From: CAYXDO01 sp964463485
Lineage (GTDB): Bacteria > Myxococcota > Kuafuiibacteriia > Kuafuiibacteriales > Kuafuiibacteriaceae
Assembly: GCA_964463485.1 (NCBI GenBank)
Contig: CAYXDO010000003.1
Coordinates: 62,001 to 126,000 of the forward strand
DNA length: 64,000 nucleotides
Direction of reading: 5' to 3'
A program made the position numbers and the translations under genes. Positions 26,764 to 34,686 of the stretch are shown piece after piece; the stretch's first letter is position 1, and the number at the start of each line of letters is the position of its first letter. Below the pieces are notes generated by a model. That model made no database searches. It was not told where the DNA came from and worked only from the letters and a program-made list of their open reading frames with translations.

Positions 26764-27930
26764 CTACCAAGCCCCCGAGAGGCCGAAGCCGGCGCCGTCC
26801 CGAAGGGGGAGGGCCGAAAGTTGAACGTCGGGGGCCTCCTCGAGGTCCCACTCTCGCGACAAGTAAGCTCCAAGGCCGAGGCCCGCGACCATCCCAGCCA
26901 ACCCGAGCGCAAAGAGCGGCTGCGGCTCCGCGTCTTCCCCCTGAATCAACAGATCGACGCCCACGCCGGTGAGTGTCCCGAGCAAGCCGCTCGCGTCGAT
27001 GAGTAGGGCTCGACCGCGGCTCATGGGTAGGAGTTCACTCAGAAACGCGCCGCCGATGAGTCCGACGTCGCTCGCGAGGAGGAGGGTCCCCATCAGGAGT
27101 TGTGGGTCCGCGTCGAATTCGGCGATCCCGTGTGCGAACGCGACCATCACACCGGCCCACATGCCGACCGAGGTCGAGAGCGAGACATCGCCCGCCGAGG
27201 GTTCGAGGACTTCGAAGGCGACGTGACCGACGGCGGTGCCGACGAGCTGCCCGAGGAGGATCAGGCCTACGCCTTGTTGCTCGTCGTCCACATCCAACAC
27301 GACCGCGCTGGCGAGTCCATTCCAGGCTCCCCAGAGAGTACCGGTGTCGATCGCGGTCGCGTGCCCGGGAGTGATCCCGTCGCTCGTCGCGAGTGTCGAA
27401 ACGGTGACACCCGCGCCAGCGCCGAGGAGCAGGAGGGCGATGACGGCCCGCGTGTCGTCACACTGAGCGAGGACACAAATCTCTGCGCCGGCGAGGATCC
27501 CTGCGCTCGTTTGAAACGAGATCAACTCGGCCCGCGCGAGGTCGCTGTACTCTTCGTTGCGCAGGCTCTCACCCAAGTGGAGCGAGGGTGCCGGCGGGCG
27601 GACGAGGGCGGGCGCGCGCATTCCGCTCATTCGGGCGAGGAGGTCCGCCGCACGCGTCGCCGCCGGGTGCCCCGGAAACAGGGCTCCGACCTCTCGTAGG
27701 GTCGCGATCGCGAGCGCTCGGTCGCCGGACGCCAGAGCGTCGAAGGCGGCGTCATAGCTAGCCCACGCCTCGTCGCGGCTGACGAAGTTCGGCAAAAGTG
27801 GCTTGGCCTGCTCGATGGGTAGCGTCTGGGTGCTGGTGGCGGTCTCGGCCGGTTTCGGCGCGCCGGGCTCCTCGGCCCACGCGGAGGCGGGGACGCTGAG
27901 TATGACGATCCAACGGAGTCGCATCGTCAT
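26764..27930 (-). CDS. exported hydrophobic protein of unknown function
   Basis: A 388-residue protein with an N-terminal signal (MTMRLRWIVILSVPASAWA) at ATG 27930; the second ATG at 27924 is an alternative. Residues about 55-95 resemble a TPR hairpin (AFDALASGDRALAIATLREVGALFPGHPAA). The remainder alternates Gly/Ala/Leu-rich hydrophobic segments (ALLLLGAGAGVTVSTLA, GVGLILLGQLVGTAVGHVAF, LFALGLAGMVAGLGLGAYLS) with short acidic turns, consistent with about eight to ten membrane helices, though the periplasmic-type signal makes membrane topology unclear. It begins seven bases after the beta-propeller stop and 13 bases before the RlmN-like start, so it is in the same transcript. I recognise no family. 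Confidence 0.72.
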   Translation of the reverse strand: MTMRLRWIVILSVPASAWAEEPGAPKPAETATSTQTLPIEQAKPLLPNFVSRDEAWASYDAAFDALASGDRALAIATLREVGALFPGHPAATRAADLLARMSGMRAPALVRPPAPSLHLGESLRNEEYSDLARAELISFQTSAGILAGAEICVLAQCDDTRAVIALLLLGAGAGVTVSTLATSDGITPGHATAIDTGTLWGAWNGLASAVVLDVDDEQQGVGLILLGQLVGTAVGHVAFEVLEPSAGDVSLSTSVGMWAGVMVAFAHGIAEFDADPQLLMGTLLLASDVGLIGGAFLSELLPMSRGRALLIDASGLLGTLTGVGVDLLIQGEDAEPQPLFALGLAGMVAGLGLGAYLSREWDLEEAPDVQLSALPLRDGAGFGLSGAW

Positions 27931-27937
27931 CGCATCG

Positions 27938-29032
27938 TCATCGCCAGGCAAAGGCCGCGCGAGGACGGACGGCGATCGCCCACGGGGAGATGTCGTCCAA
28001 ATGGATCTTTCCCTGGACCCTCAAGGGATCCAAGGCCACGACGGTCACGCCGCCGCCATCGCCGTCGATGGTGCGCGCCAGATAAGCACGTTTGCCATCT
28101 GGAGCGACAGCGAGGCCGTTGTGCGTTCCTTCGATGGCAACGGAGCCGGTGACTTTGCCGGAGGGAATGTCGACCAAGAGAAGCTCCGCCGTGCAATCCA
28201 CGACGAGCTGCTGACCCGGTCCGAGCGCGAGGCCACGAAGATGGAGCGACCGCTCGAGTGAGAGTACACGCGAGCGACCCGTCTCGAGGTCGACCTCGAA
28301 GATCCGCGAGGGCGTCCCTTCGATGGGGACATAGACTTTGGTGAGGTTCGAATCCAGCGCCACGAAGTGCCGTACGCCGCCGTCGCCGCCAAGCCCGCTC
28401 AGCGGATCGAGATCGACCCCTGAGCCAAAGGGCTCGGGGCTCCTACCGAGTCTCAATCGGCCGGATTCGGTGATCGCGAGGTGATGGCGGCCCGGCGCGG
28501 TCGCGGGAATGGCGCGAAAAATTCGATCTCCGATGAGCTCGTCCTTTTCGAGCTTCCGAGTCGCAAGATCGATCGTGAGGAGGTGAAAAGGTTCCGGCAC
28601 GCGGGTCTTCTGATCGTCGGAGACTTTGATCGTATTTTCGAGCACGAAGAGTTTCTTGCCGTCCGGAGACACGATCACATGGCGCGCCGGGTGTTCGGTG
28701 AGTCGAGCGATGACTTCGGTTTTTTCGACGTCGACCTCTCGCACGCCGTCGCTCGCGGCCAGGTAGGCTCGTTTGCCGTCGCGATCGAACTCGATCCACT
28801 TGATGGCCTTGTTGAGATCGATCCCGGCGACGACTTGTCCTAGCGCGGCATCGACGACACGAAGGTGAGACGACGCGGCGTAGACGAGGTCACGGGGCAC
28901 GTCGACGATCCGGTCGGTCGCCTTGGGCGCCAAGGCCTTAGCGCTGGTTGCCTCGCCTTGACGTTCGTCTTTGGACTTACAAGCGACGAGGGCGAGAAGC
29001 GCGAGAGAGATCAGACGTCGGGAACGGTACAC
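27938..29032 (-). CDS. beta-propeller lipoprotein, QHNDH beta-subunit-like
   Basis: A 364-residue lipoprotein (signal ending LLALVAC, Cys 18). GTG 29032 was chosen because GGAG lies six bases upstream; TTG 29044 is in frame. The mature part has repeated YVTN-type blades (DRDGKRAYLAASDGVREVDV, VSPDGKKLFVLENTI, VAPDGKRAYLARTID, about six or seven), a seven-bladed propeller like the beta subunit of quinohemoprotein amine dehydrogenase, which together with gamma forms the CTQ active site. It starts inside the gamma-peptide gene (22-base overlap) and follows the maturase, matching the D-C-B order of qhp operons. The lipoprotein anchor is unusual, since known QHNDH is soluble in the periplasm. The subunit assignment rests on context plus fold. 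Confidence 0.78.
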   Translation of the reverse strand: MYRSRRLISLALLALVACKSKDERQGEATSAKALAPKATDRIVDVPRDLVYAASSHLRVVDAALGQVVAGIDLNKAIKWIEFDRDGKRAYLAASDGVREVDVEKTEVIARLTEHPARHVIVSPDGKKLFVLENTIKVSDDQKTRVPEPFHLLTIDLATRKLEKDELIGDRIFRAIPATAPGRHHLAITESGRLRLGRSPEPFGSGVDLDPLSGLGGDGGVRHFVALDSNLTKVYVPIEGTPSRIFEVDLETGRSRVLSLERSLHLRGLALGPGQQLVVDCTAELLLVDIPSGKVTGSVAIEGTHNGLAVAPDGKRAYLARTIDGDGGGVTVVALDPLRVQGKIHLDDISPWAIAVRPRAAFAWR

Positions 29033-29295
29033 AAGGCGCTCCAATCGTTACTCATGTTCGCGCAGCTATTCATCCAGTCGGGATAGGTGGTCTCGTCTGG
29101 GATTTGTGCGCTCCAGTAGCAAGGATGGCAGGCCGGAAGGTCCGACTGCCAGGGGCAAGGGTCCGAGCTGTTGCTTTGTCCGACTTCCCAGCCGGGAAGG
29201 AATCCGGGGCAGCAGTCACCGAAGGTGTAGGGCCGAACATCGTCCGGGGGCTTCGAAATGAGGCTCTCGGCCTTGGCGTTCAACGGTTTCATCAT
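29011..29295 (-). CDS. qhpC: QHNDH gamma-subunit-like peptide (QhpC family)
   Basis: A 94-residue Cys- and Trp-rich peptide that resembles the gamma subunit of quinohemoprotein amine dehydrogenase, the chain carrying the cysteine tryptophylquinone (CTQ) cofactor. A leader (MMKPLNAKAESLISKPPDD) precedes the core. In the core PGWEV, DLPACHPCYWSAQIPD, TYPDWM and NDWSAL match gamma-subunit phrases. By this alignment C56 and W61 correspond to the CTQ pair. C28-E37, C47-D52 and C59-D67 correspond to the three intrachain thioethers. Three other cysteines (C29, C78, C89) have no counterpart that I recall. The start has a clear AGGAGA ribosome site. It lies between the QhpD-like maturase and the beta-propeller. 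Without QhpG (Trp oxygenase) nearby, whether a full CTQ forms is open. Confidence 0.85.
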   Translation of the reverse strand: MMKPLNAKAESLISKPPDDVRPYTFGDCCPGFLPGWEVGQSNSSDPCPWQSDLPACHPCYWSAQIPDETTYPDWMNSCANMSNDWSALCTVPDV

Positions 29296-29297
29296 CG

Positions 29298-29327
29298 TCT
29301 CCTACAAGCCGCTCTCCTACAAGCCGC
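29298..29327 (-). promoter_or_regulatory. duplicated 15-bp ribosome-binding segment before the gamma peptide
   Basis: Two exact head-to-tail copies of TCTCCTACAAGCCGC (plus strand) stand between the maturase and gamma-peptide genes. Read on the minus strand each contains TTGTAGGAGA. In the upstream copy TAG is the maturase stop codon. The downstream copy provides AGGAGA at good distance to the ATG of the gamma peptide. The duplication thus gives two potential Shine-Dalgarno sites. Confidence 0.8.
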
Positions 29328-30780
29328 TCGGTTGGCTGCACGCGGTGCGACTGCCGCGGAGGTGGACGAGCAGGCCAGGTGCGCGTTCGACGAGGTCGGC
29401 ATAAGTGGAGAGGCCAAGCTTGTACCAGTCGCGCAAGAAGTCACAGAAGAATTCTCCGATGGCCCAAGGGGCCTCGCCCTCTCCGGCGTGGAGCCATGCG
29501 ATGTGGTGGCAGCCTCCGCCGCAGAGATAGCGCGCCCAACACGTTCCGCAGGGCTCTCGACCGCGCGGGTCGAGCCGCTGTACGAGCCCGAAGCGACGCG
29601 GCCCGTCGGTACCAAGCGAGGCATTGCCAATACGAAAGGCCTCTTGGCCCACCAAGCGGTGACAGGCGTACCAATCGCCCTTGTCGTCCGCCGCCACGAG
29701 CGCGGTGCCCGCTCCACAGGGCGTCGGACGCGGTTGCCCGGCGGCGATCTGCTCCATCAGCTTCTTCACGTTTGAGAAGGGGAACAGCCGGCCTTTCTCG
29801 GCCCACGACACGAAGTCTTCGGCGAGCTCGCGAAATCCTTTGAGCACCAACTTCAGGTCTTCGCCATCGAGGTCGAAGCGTTTGCGACCCGTCGCGACCG
29901 GCGATACGCCGACTTCGACGAAGCCGGCTTCGACGAGGTGACGGACGATTCGAGCGACGTCGGTGGACTGATGGGTCAGCGTGACTCGAGCGATCGCCCG
30001 AACGCCCGACTCACGCACGCGCGACACGATCTCGGAGTAGCTCCCCTGCCCGTCCGACATGACGCGCAGCCGATCGTTCACGTCGGGCGGCCCGTCGATG
30101 CTGACGGTGATGGTGATTTCTTCCCGCGCGAACCAGTCGGCGAGCTCTTTGGTGAGCAGAGTTCCGTTGGTGGTCAGCCCGAAGGAGATCTTCCGTCCCT
30201 CTGTGGCGGCGCGGCTCTTCGCATACGAGTGTGCGGCCGACACGACAGGGACGTTCATGAGGGGCTCGCCGCCGAAAAACGTCAGATGGATTTTTTCGGT
30301 GGAGCCGAGCTGATCGAAGAATTTGGCCACGTGGGCGATCGCGAGATCTTCGCGCATGAGGCCAAAGCTCTGGCCGTAGCGCCCGAAGTCGGCGTAGCAG
30401 TAGCCGCAGCGGAGGTTGCAGTCATGCGCCACGTGAAGGACCAGCGACGCCAGCGGTGTGAGGTGGAGGTCCGGCGCGGGCGGGCTTCGCGGGATCTCTT
30501 TGGGCACCAAGATCTCGAGCTGCTCGAGCCCGAGCACGGCGGCTTCGGCGTCGGCGGCCGAGCATCGCTGGGTGAGCTCCGAGAGGAGGGCCGAGCGGCT
30601 CGTCACGTCGCGCCCAGTCAGGAGCTCTGCGAGCATGAACGAGGCCTCGTCCGCTTCCACGAACGCCGCGTTCTCGACGACGAAGAGGAGCTTCCGCCCT
30701 CCCTCCTCGAACGCGTGAAACGGTCGAATCGTGAGGCGGTCTCGAACGGGCAACGGTGGAGCGACCAGGACGCCTTCCAT
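29317..30780 (-). CDS. qhpD: QhpD/PeaB-like radical SAM-SPASM maturase
   Basis: A 487-residue radical SAM protein with a SPASM domain that should form the Cys-to-Asp/Glu thioether links in the adjacent gamma peptide, in the cytoplasm before export. The N-terminal about 100 residues look like a peptide-recognition domain. The cluster motif is CNLRCGYC (C121, C125, C128), GGEP is at 170-173, and VSIDGPPDVND is a typical peptide-maturase phrase. SPASM cysteines lie in PTPCGAG, WYACHRLVG and PCGTCWARYLCGGGCHH. ATG 30780 has AGG six bases upstream; TTG 30792 overlaps the upstream stop. Length agrees with known QhpD (about 475 residues). It immediately precedes the gamma peptide, its presumed substrate. 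The specific link pattern is inferred from the substrate's sequence. Confidence 0.88.
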   Translation of the reverse strand: MEGVLVAPPLPVRDRLTIRPFHAFEEGGRKLLFVVENAAFVEADEASFMLAELLTGRDVTSRSALLSELTQRCSAADAEAAVLGLEQLEILVPKEIPRSPPAPDLHLTPLASLVLHVAHDCNLRCGYCYADFGRYGQSFGLMREDLAIAHVAKFFDQLGSTEKIHLTFFGGEPLMNVPVVSAAHSYAKSRAATEGRKISFGLTTNGTLLTKELADWFAREEITITVSIDGPPDVNDRLRVMSDGQGSYSEIVSRVRESGVRAIARVTLTHQSTDVARIVRHLVEAGFVEVGVSPVATGRKRFDLDGEDLKLVLKGFRELAEDFVSWAEKGRLFPFSNVKKLMEQIAAGQPRPTPCGAGTALVAADDKGDWYACHRLVGQEAFRIGNASLGTDGPRRFGLVQRLDPRGREPCGTCWARYLCGGGCHHIAWLHAGEGEAPWAIGEFFCDFLRDWYKLGLSTYADLVERAPGLLVHLRGSRTACSQPSGL

Positions 30781-30788
30781 GAGTTGCC

Positions 30789-32789
30789 TCAAAAGACCCG
30801 CGAGAGCGGGTTCCAGTCGGGGGGCACGACGAGCACACGACGGCGCACCTCGGTGCCCTGACCGTCATCGGCGACGACCTCCCCTTCGCCCGTGCCGCAG
30901 CGACGCGTGTCGAGCAAGAGGCAGGTTCGATCCGGCGCGCCACCTTCGACGTGCCCGTCAGGAGACACCGTGATCGCCACGCTGCTGGACCCGTCGTAAC
31001 TCCAGGTGAATACGTGGGATGGGTCAGGGACGTCATCTCCGCCGCCGCCCTCGCGCCGACCGTTTTGACCCACGTCGTACATCGTCGCGCTGAGGAAGAT
31101 CTCTCGCTCGGGAACGGAGTCGTAAAAGCGCACGCGAACGTACGGATCGATGATGAGCTCGTTGGTGTCATATCCCGTCACTCTCACATAAGGTGACGTC
31201 TGGGCGTCCTCGCGGATCTCGAGGCTCACCGAATTGATCGTGCCGGATTGGCGGCAGGCGTCGGCTCCGAACTCACCGCGCGGAATGATCGCGAGCAAGG
31301 TCCAGTCTCCTTGGGGGTTCATACCTTTGAACACGCGAAGTGGGGTGAACGGGTTGGTGAGATCGTCGTAGCTCGTATGAATGCCGTTCGAGCCGCGGCA
31401 ACCGGGTTCTTGTCGTAGACCCGCCGCGCCGCCGCATAGGACCGCACGCTGGCCGTTGGGCGCGATCAGCACGAGCTTGAGGTTCTTGTTTCGGTTGTTC
31501 GAGGGAGCGGTCGGGTCGGTGTAGTCGAGATCGACCTCCACGTCGAGGTCATCGATCTGCAGGGAGTCAGTCACAGGGATGGTCACCGAAGCGAACGAGG
31601 CGCTGACGGTGGCCGAGCAGCTCGCCGGGAACATGAGCAGTGGATTGACGGAGTAAGTGTAGCGATCGTTGACCTCTACCGCGAACGAGGCCGCTTTTTG
31701 ATCTCCGAGCGCGTCGACGACGGCGATGGTGACGGTGGTTCGGGAGCCGGTGGCGACCGTTCCGTGCAGGGACCCAGACGACTCGAGCGACAGCCCGGCC
31801 TGGAGCTGCCCTGAAATCACGCGCCATTGGTACGGGGGCTGCCCGCCGGACGCTTCCAGCTGGAACTCGAACAAACGGTTGGCGAGCACCTGGGGAATGC
31901 GGGTGGTGACCAAGAGGAGCGGCGGTTTGACGTGCAAAGTGAGCATGGCTTCGTCGGTTCGAGCTCCCGAGTCGGTGACTTTGACGACGAACGGAAAGTC
32001 ACCCGACGTGATGGGTACGCCGGACAAGACACCATCGGCATCCAGGGACACGCCGGTGGGGAGCGCCCCGGTCTTCGACCATGAGTAAGGCGGTCGGCCG
32101 CCTTCGGCTTCGAGCTCGACGCGCATCCCGTGGCCAAAGCGCGCATCCGGAACGGAGGAGGTTCGAATCATCGGGTCGAGTGATCGGACGACCAGGCTGA
32201 GCGTACGTTCGGCGGTCTTGGCTTCAGCGTCGGTCACGCGGACGGTGAGCGCGAAAACGCCCACCGCAGTAGGCGCTCCCGATATTCGCCCGTCGTCTGA
32301 GAGTACGAGGCCAGGGGGCCAGGCGCCGCTCGAGGTCGACCAAACGTAAGGCAGGAGGCCGCCCCGCGCGACCAGCGTGTGCTCGTAGGTGATCGTCTCC
32401 TGCGCCTCCGCGAGCACGGCCGTCTCGACGACGAGCGGATCGGGTGTCACGTAGATCGAGAGCTGTGCAGACGTAGAGAGCCCGCCCGCCGCGCGGACCT
32501 CGATCGTGAAGCCATGTGCGCCTGGAGATCCCGCGAGGCCGGTGATTTGGCCGGTGGCGGAGGCCAGCGAGAGACCGTCCGGGAGGGAGCCCGCCTTGAT
32601 CTGAAACGCATACGGAGTCGTCCCTCCGCGGATCTCGATCTTTTGGTCATACGCGGCGCCGAGCGCGACGTCGGGGAGGGCCTTGGTCACGATCTCGAGA
32701 GGAGGAAGCTCTGGTTCGTCTTCACACGCGACCGCTGCGAGGAGTAGGACGAGCGGCCAGGTTCCGCCAAAGACACGCTTCATCGACAT
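30789..32789 (-). CDS. lipoprotein with four putative Ig repeats and a P/Homo-B domain
   Basis: A 666-residue lipoprotein (ATG 32789, signal ending LLLAAVAC). Residues about 30-390 hold four He_PIG-type Ig domains, recognisable by ALPDVALGAAYDQKIEIRGGTTPYAFQI and repeated 'GGxPPYxW...GLSL...G.LSG.P' phrases. Residues about 410-545 form a proprotein-convertase P-domain: TIPVTDSLQIDDLDVEVDLDYT, LKLVLIAPNGQRAVLCGG, PLRVFKGMNPQGDWTLLAII and SGTINSVSLEI. A C-terminal beta part with two cysteines follows. No protease domain is present. It lies between the pentaheme cytochrome and the maturase, and ends two codons before the maturase start, so it is in the transcript. It occupies the position of the Ig-containing alpha subunit in known qhp operons; whether it substitutes for part of that subunit is inference. 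Confidence 0.82.
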   Translation of the reverse strand: MSMKRVFGGTWPLVLLLAAVACEDEPELPPLEIVTKALPDVALGAAYDQKIEIRGGTTPYAFQIKAGSLPDGLSLASATGQITGLAGSPGAHGFTIEVRAAGGLSTSAQLSIYVTPDPLVVETAVLAEAQETITYEHTLVARGGLLPYVWSTSSGAWPPGLVLSDDGRISGAPTAVGVFALTVRVTDAEAKTAERTLSLVVRSLDPMIRTSSVPDARFGHGMRVELEAEGGRPPYSWSKTGALPTGVSLDADGVLSGVPITSGDFPFVVKVTDSGARTDEAMLTLHVKPPLLLVTTRIPQVLANRLFEFQLEASGGQPPYQWRVISGQLQAGLSLESSGSLHGTVATGSRTTVTIAVVDALGDQKAASFAVEVNDRYTYSVNPLLMFPASCSATVSASFASVTIPVTDSLQIDDLDVEVDLDYTDPTAPSNNRNKNLKLVLIAPNGQRAVLCGGAAGLRQEPGCRGSNGIHTSYDDLTNPFTPLRVFKGMNPQGDWTLLAIIPRGEFGADACRQSGTINSVSLEIREDAQTSPYVRVTGYDTNELIIDPYVRVRFYDSVPEREIFLSATMYDVGQNGRREGGGGDDVPDPSHVFTWSYDGSSSVAITVSPDGHVEGGAPDRTCLLLDTRRCGTGEGEVVADDGQGTEVRRRVLVVPPDWNPLSRVF

Positions 32790-32869
32790 TCGTTCACTCG
32801 TTCGAGCCCCCGAAGATTTCGTGCGCCGAACTGTGGCACGCGAAAACGGGTTGCGCCATGGCCCTCGGA

Positions 32870-34501
32870 TCAGCGACCGATGCGGAACGCCCTCTTTCGG
32901 AGGCGAAGGGCGAGCAGTAGCACCCATGCGACTTCCGTGGGTTGCGACTTCGACGTGGACCTCGACGTAGAGCGACAACCGCAGCCTTGGTCTTCGAGGA
33001 GAGCTTCTCCGGCGTCGGCTGAGCTTGCGTCCGAATGCCCCGCGTCCGGCCGGGGAGGCACTCCGGCGTCGGGGAGAGCGCACGCTAGAGGATCGAGCGG
33101 GATTCGGATCCGCAGCGACGCGATCGGCAGGGGCTCCTGTTCGAAGGTCGCGAACGCCAACCCGAGAGTCTCGGCCTCGGGAGTACCGACTGTGTCGTCC
33201 AGGAGCTCGTCGACAACGGCGGTGTGTATCGATTGGTAGTGTAGGCCGAACTCGAGATCGATGTCTTCGGTTGCATCACACGGGACCTCGACGGCGAGCT
33301 CGACGTCGTCGTAGTGAGCGAGCTTACCTCCTTGTAACTCTAGGAACTCCTTGCCCACGGGGGCGGTCGTGGCGGTGGCGACGAAGCCGCGCGGAGGGAT
33401 GCGGGAGTCGGAGATGACGAGATCGTTGAGCGCGAGGTGATGGGTCGGACCTACGCCGTGTCGACCGTGGACGACCTCATAAACTGCCAAGGGATCCACG
33501 AGCTCATCGGTGAGGGGATCGTAGGAGCCCCGGTCGAAGCCGAGGGCCTGTGACCTTGCCGAGAGAAAGACACGTCGGCCCTGCGGATAGCCGGTCGGGA
33601 GCTTGTGCCCCGAGTCGTTGACGACGCGAAGCGTCAGCGCGAGCAACTCACCTTTTCGCGCCGACGCGGGGGGGTCGATGAGCTCGAGATGGGCCGCGGA
33701 GGCCATCATCTGGCGAATCCGGAGGCTCCCGTTCTGGAGCTGATTTTGGATGTCGAGCTCCGGGAAGAGCAACGCGACGCTGTCGAGGAGAAAGAGGTTG
33801 CCTCCAGCGAAGGCGTGGACGGAGCGCTCGCGCCGTTGGGGCCCAGCCAGGGCGTTCTGCCCGGGTTCTTCGGGCATGTGGCAGGCCTGACAAGTGCGGC
33901 CTTCGCTCACAAAATCACTCGCGAGCCACTCCGAGTAAGTCGTTTGCTCCGGAAACGGCATCGCGGTCACGGTGCCATCCTGGCTCTTGCGTGGCACGAG
34001 CGGGTTCACGAGGTCGTGACACGTCCCGCAGAAGGCCGAATCGGACACCCACGTGGAGGCTTGGGTCGCGTGCGGTGCGGGGGTGACGGAGTAAGGTCCG
34101 CGAACCCTCGCCTCGTCGACGACGACGTACTGTGCGTTGCGCACGTAGGGGTTGGGGTCCATGCGATGGCAGCCGGAGCAGCCGATCCCGGTGTCGGTGG
34201 GGAGCAACCGGCTCCCGTCGCTCGGAAGGCAGCGACCTTCGAGCCAAGCCTCCGGCGTGTGGCAACGAAAGCAGAGGTCGCCGATGCCGGGGTGATCTCG
34301 TTCCGCCACCACCACGGCCGCCCGAAACCATGGATCTCTGGCCGCATGAGCCATCGCGCTGCCCATCCAAGTGTCGTGGGGAGATCCTTGGGGGTCGAAC
34401 GTTGCGTGACACTCTGCGCAGACCGAGGCCGGCGAAAACGCGACGCTCACCGAGCTCGTTCCGGGCAAATCGATCTGAGCGACAAGCGCGAGCAAGACCA
34501 T
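32870..34501 (-). CDS. pentaheme cytochrome c with MYXO-CTERM-like tail
   Basis: A 543-residue exported cytochrome with five CxxCH heme motifs: CAECH (28-32), CFRCH (77-81), CSGCH (108-112), CGTCH (158-162) and CQACH (204-208). After the heme domain come an AHLELIDPP beta domain with NDSGHKLPTGYPQGRRVFL, seen in other multiheme cytochromes, and a C-terminal tail with a Pro/Asp/Ser linker, the GCGC pair, a hydrophobic stretch (VAWVLLLALRLRKR) and basic end. That tail fits MYXO-CTERM sorting. ATG 34501 gives a weak signal without an N-terminal positive charge; TTG 34510 is in frame and a stop lies just upstream. It heads the QHNDH-like run and could take electrons from the CTQ site. It is not the diheme alpha subunit, which has two hemes. 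Confidence 0.85.
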   Translation of the reverse strand: MVLLALVAQIDLPGTSSVSVAFSPASVCAECHATFDPQGSPHDTWMGSAMAHAARDPWFRAAVVVAERDHPGIGDLCFRCHTPEAWLEGRCLPSDGSRLLPTDTGIGCSGCHRMDPNPYVRNAQYVVVDEARVRGPYSVTPAPHATQASTWVSDSAFCGTCHDLVNPLVPRKSQDGTVTAMPFPEQTTYSEWLASDFVSEGRTCQACHMPEEPGQNALAGPQRRERSVHAFAGGNLFLLDSVALLFPELDIQNQLQNGSLRIRQMMASAAHLELIDPPASARKGELLALTLRVVNDSGHKLPTGYPQGRRVFLSARSQALGFDRGSYDPLTDELVDPLAVYEVVHGRHGVGPTHHLALNDLVISDSRIPPRGFVATATTAPVGKEFLELQGGKLAHYDDVELAVEVPCDATEDIDLEFGLHYQSIHTAVVDELLDDTVGTPEAETLGLAFATFEQEPLPIASLRIRIPLDPLACALPDAGVPPRPDAGHSDASSADAGEALLEDQGCGCRSTSRSTSKSQPTEVAWVLLLALRLRKRAFRIGR

Positions 34502-34686
34502 GAGCGTCAAGGCCCGGAGAGCCTAGCGTATGCGAGGCCGAACGCGCAGCGTCACTTGACGGAGCAGGAAGGGACCGAGCCGCGGGTCTCCGCGGTATGG
34601 GACTCGGTCGCCTGCCGGACTCCTCAACTCGTTGATTGACAGAGAAGTCCGCAAATACCATCGGGCGAGACGTCGGAGGAATGACG
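34502..34686. promoter_or_regulatory. divergent intergenic region (cytochrome operon / OB-nucleotidase operon)
   Basis: This 185-base gap separates two divergent multi-gene runs. On the plus strand a TTGACA box is seen at 34636-34641, with an AT-rich GCAAATACCAT about 10-15 bases later, but the spacing is short of the usual 17. A strong GGAGGA ribosome site (34675-34680) precedes ATG 34687 by six bases. The promoter of the cytochrome operon cannot be read with confidence. Confidence 0.35.

Noticed and set aside
29011..29295. The Cys-rich 94-residue ORF as a lanthipeptide or sactipeptide precursor
   Set aside because: The leader, GWEV, CHPCYWSAQ and TYPDW phrases and the flanking maturase and propeller fit the QHNDH gamma subunit much better.
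32870..34501. The cytochrome as an ordinary QHNDH alpha subunit
   Set aside because: It has five CxxCH motifs instead of two, and its downstream domain (NDSGHKLPTGYPQGRRVFL) is typical of other multiheme cytochromes.
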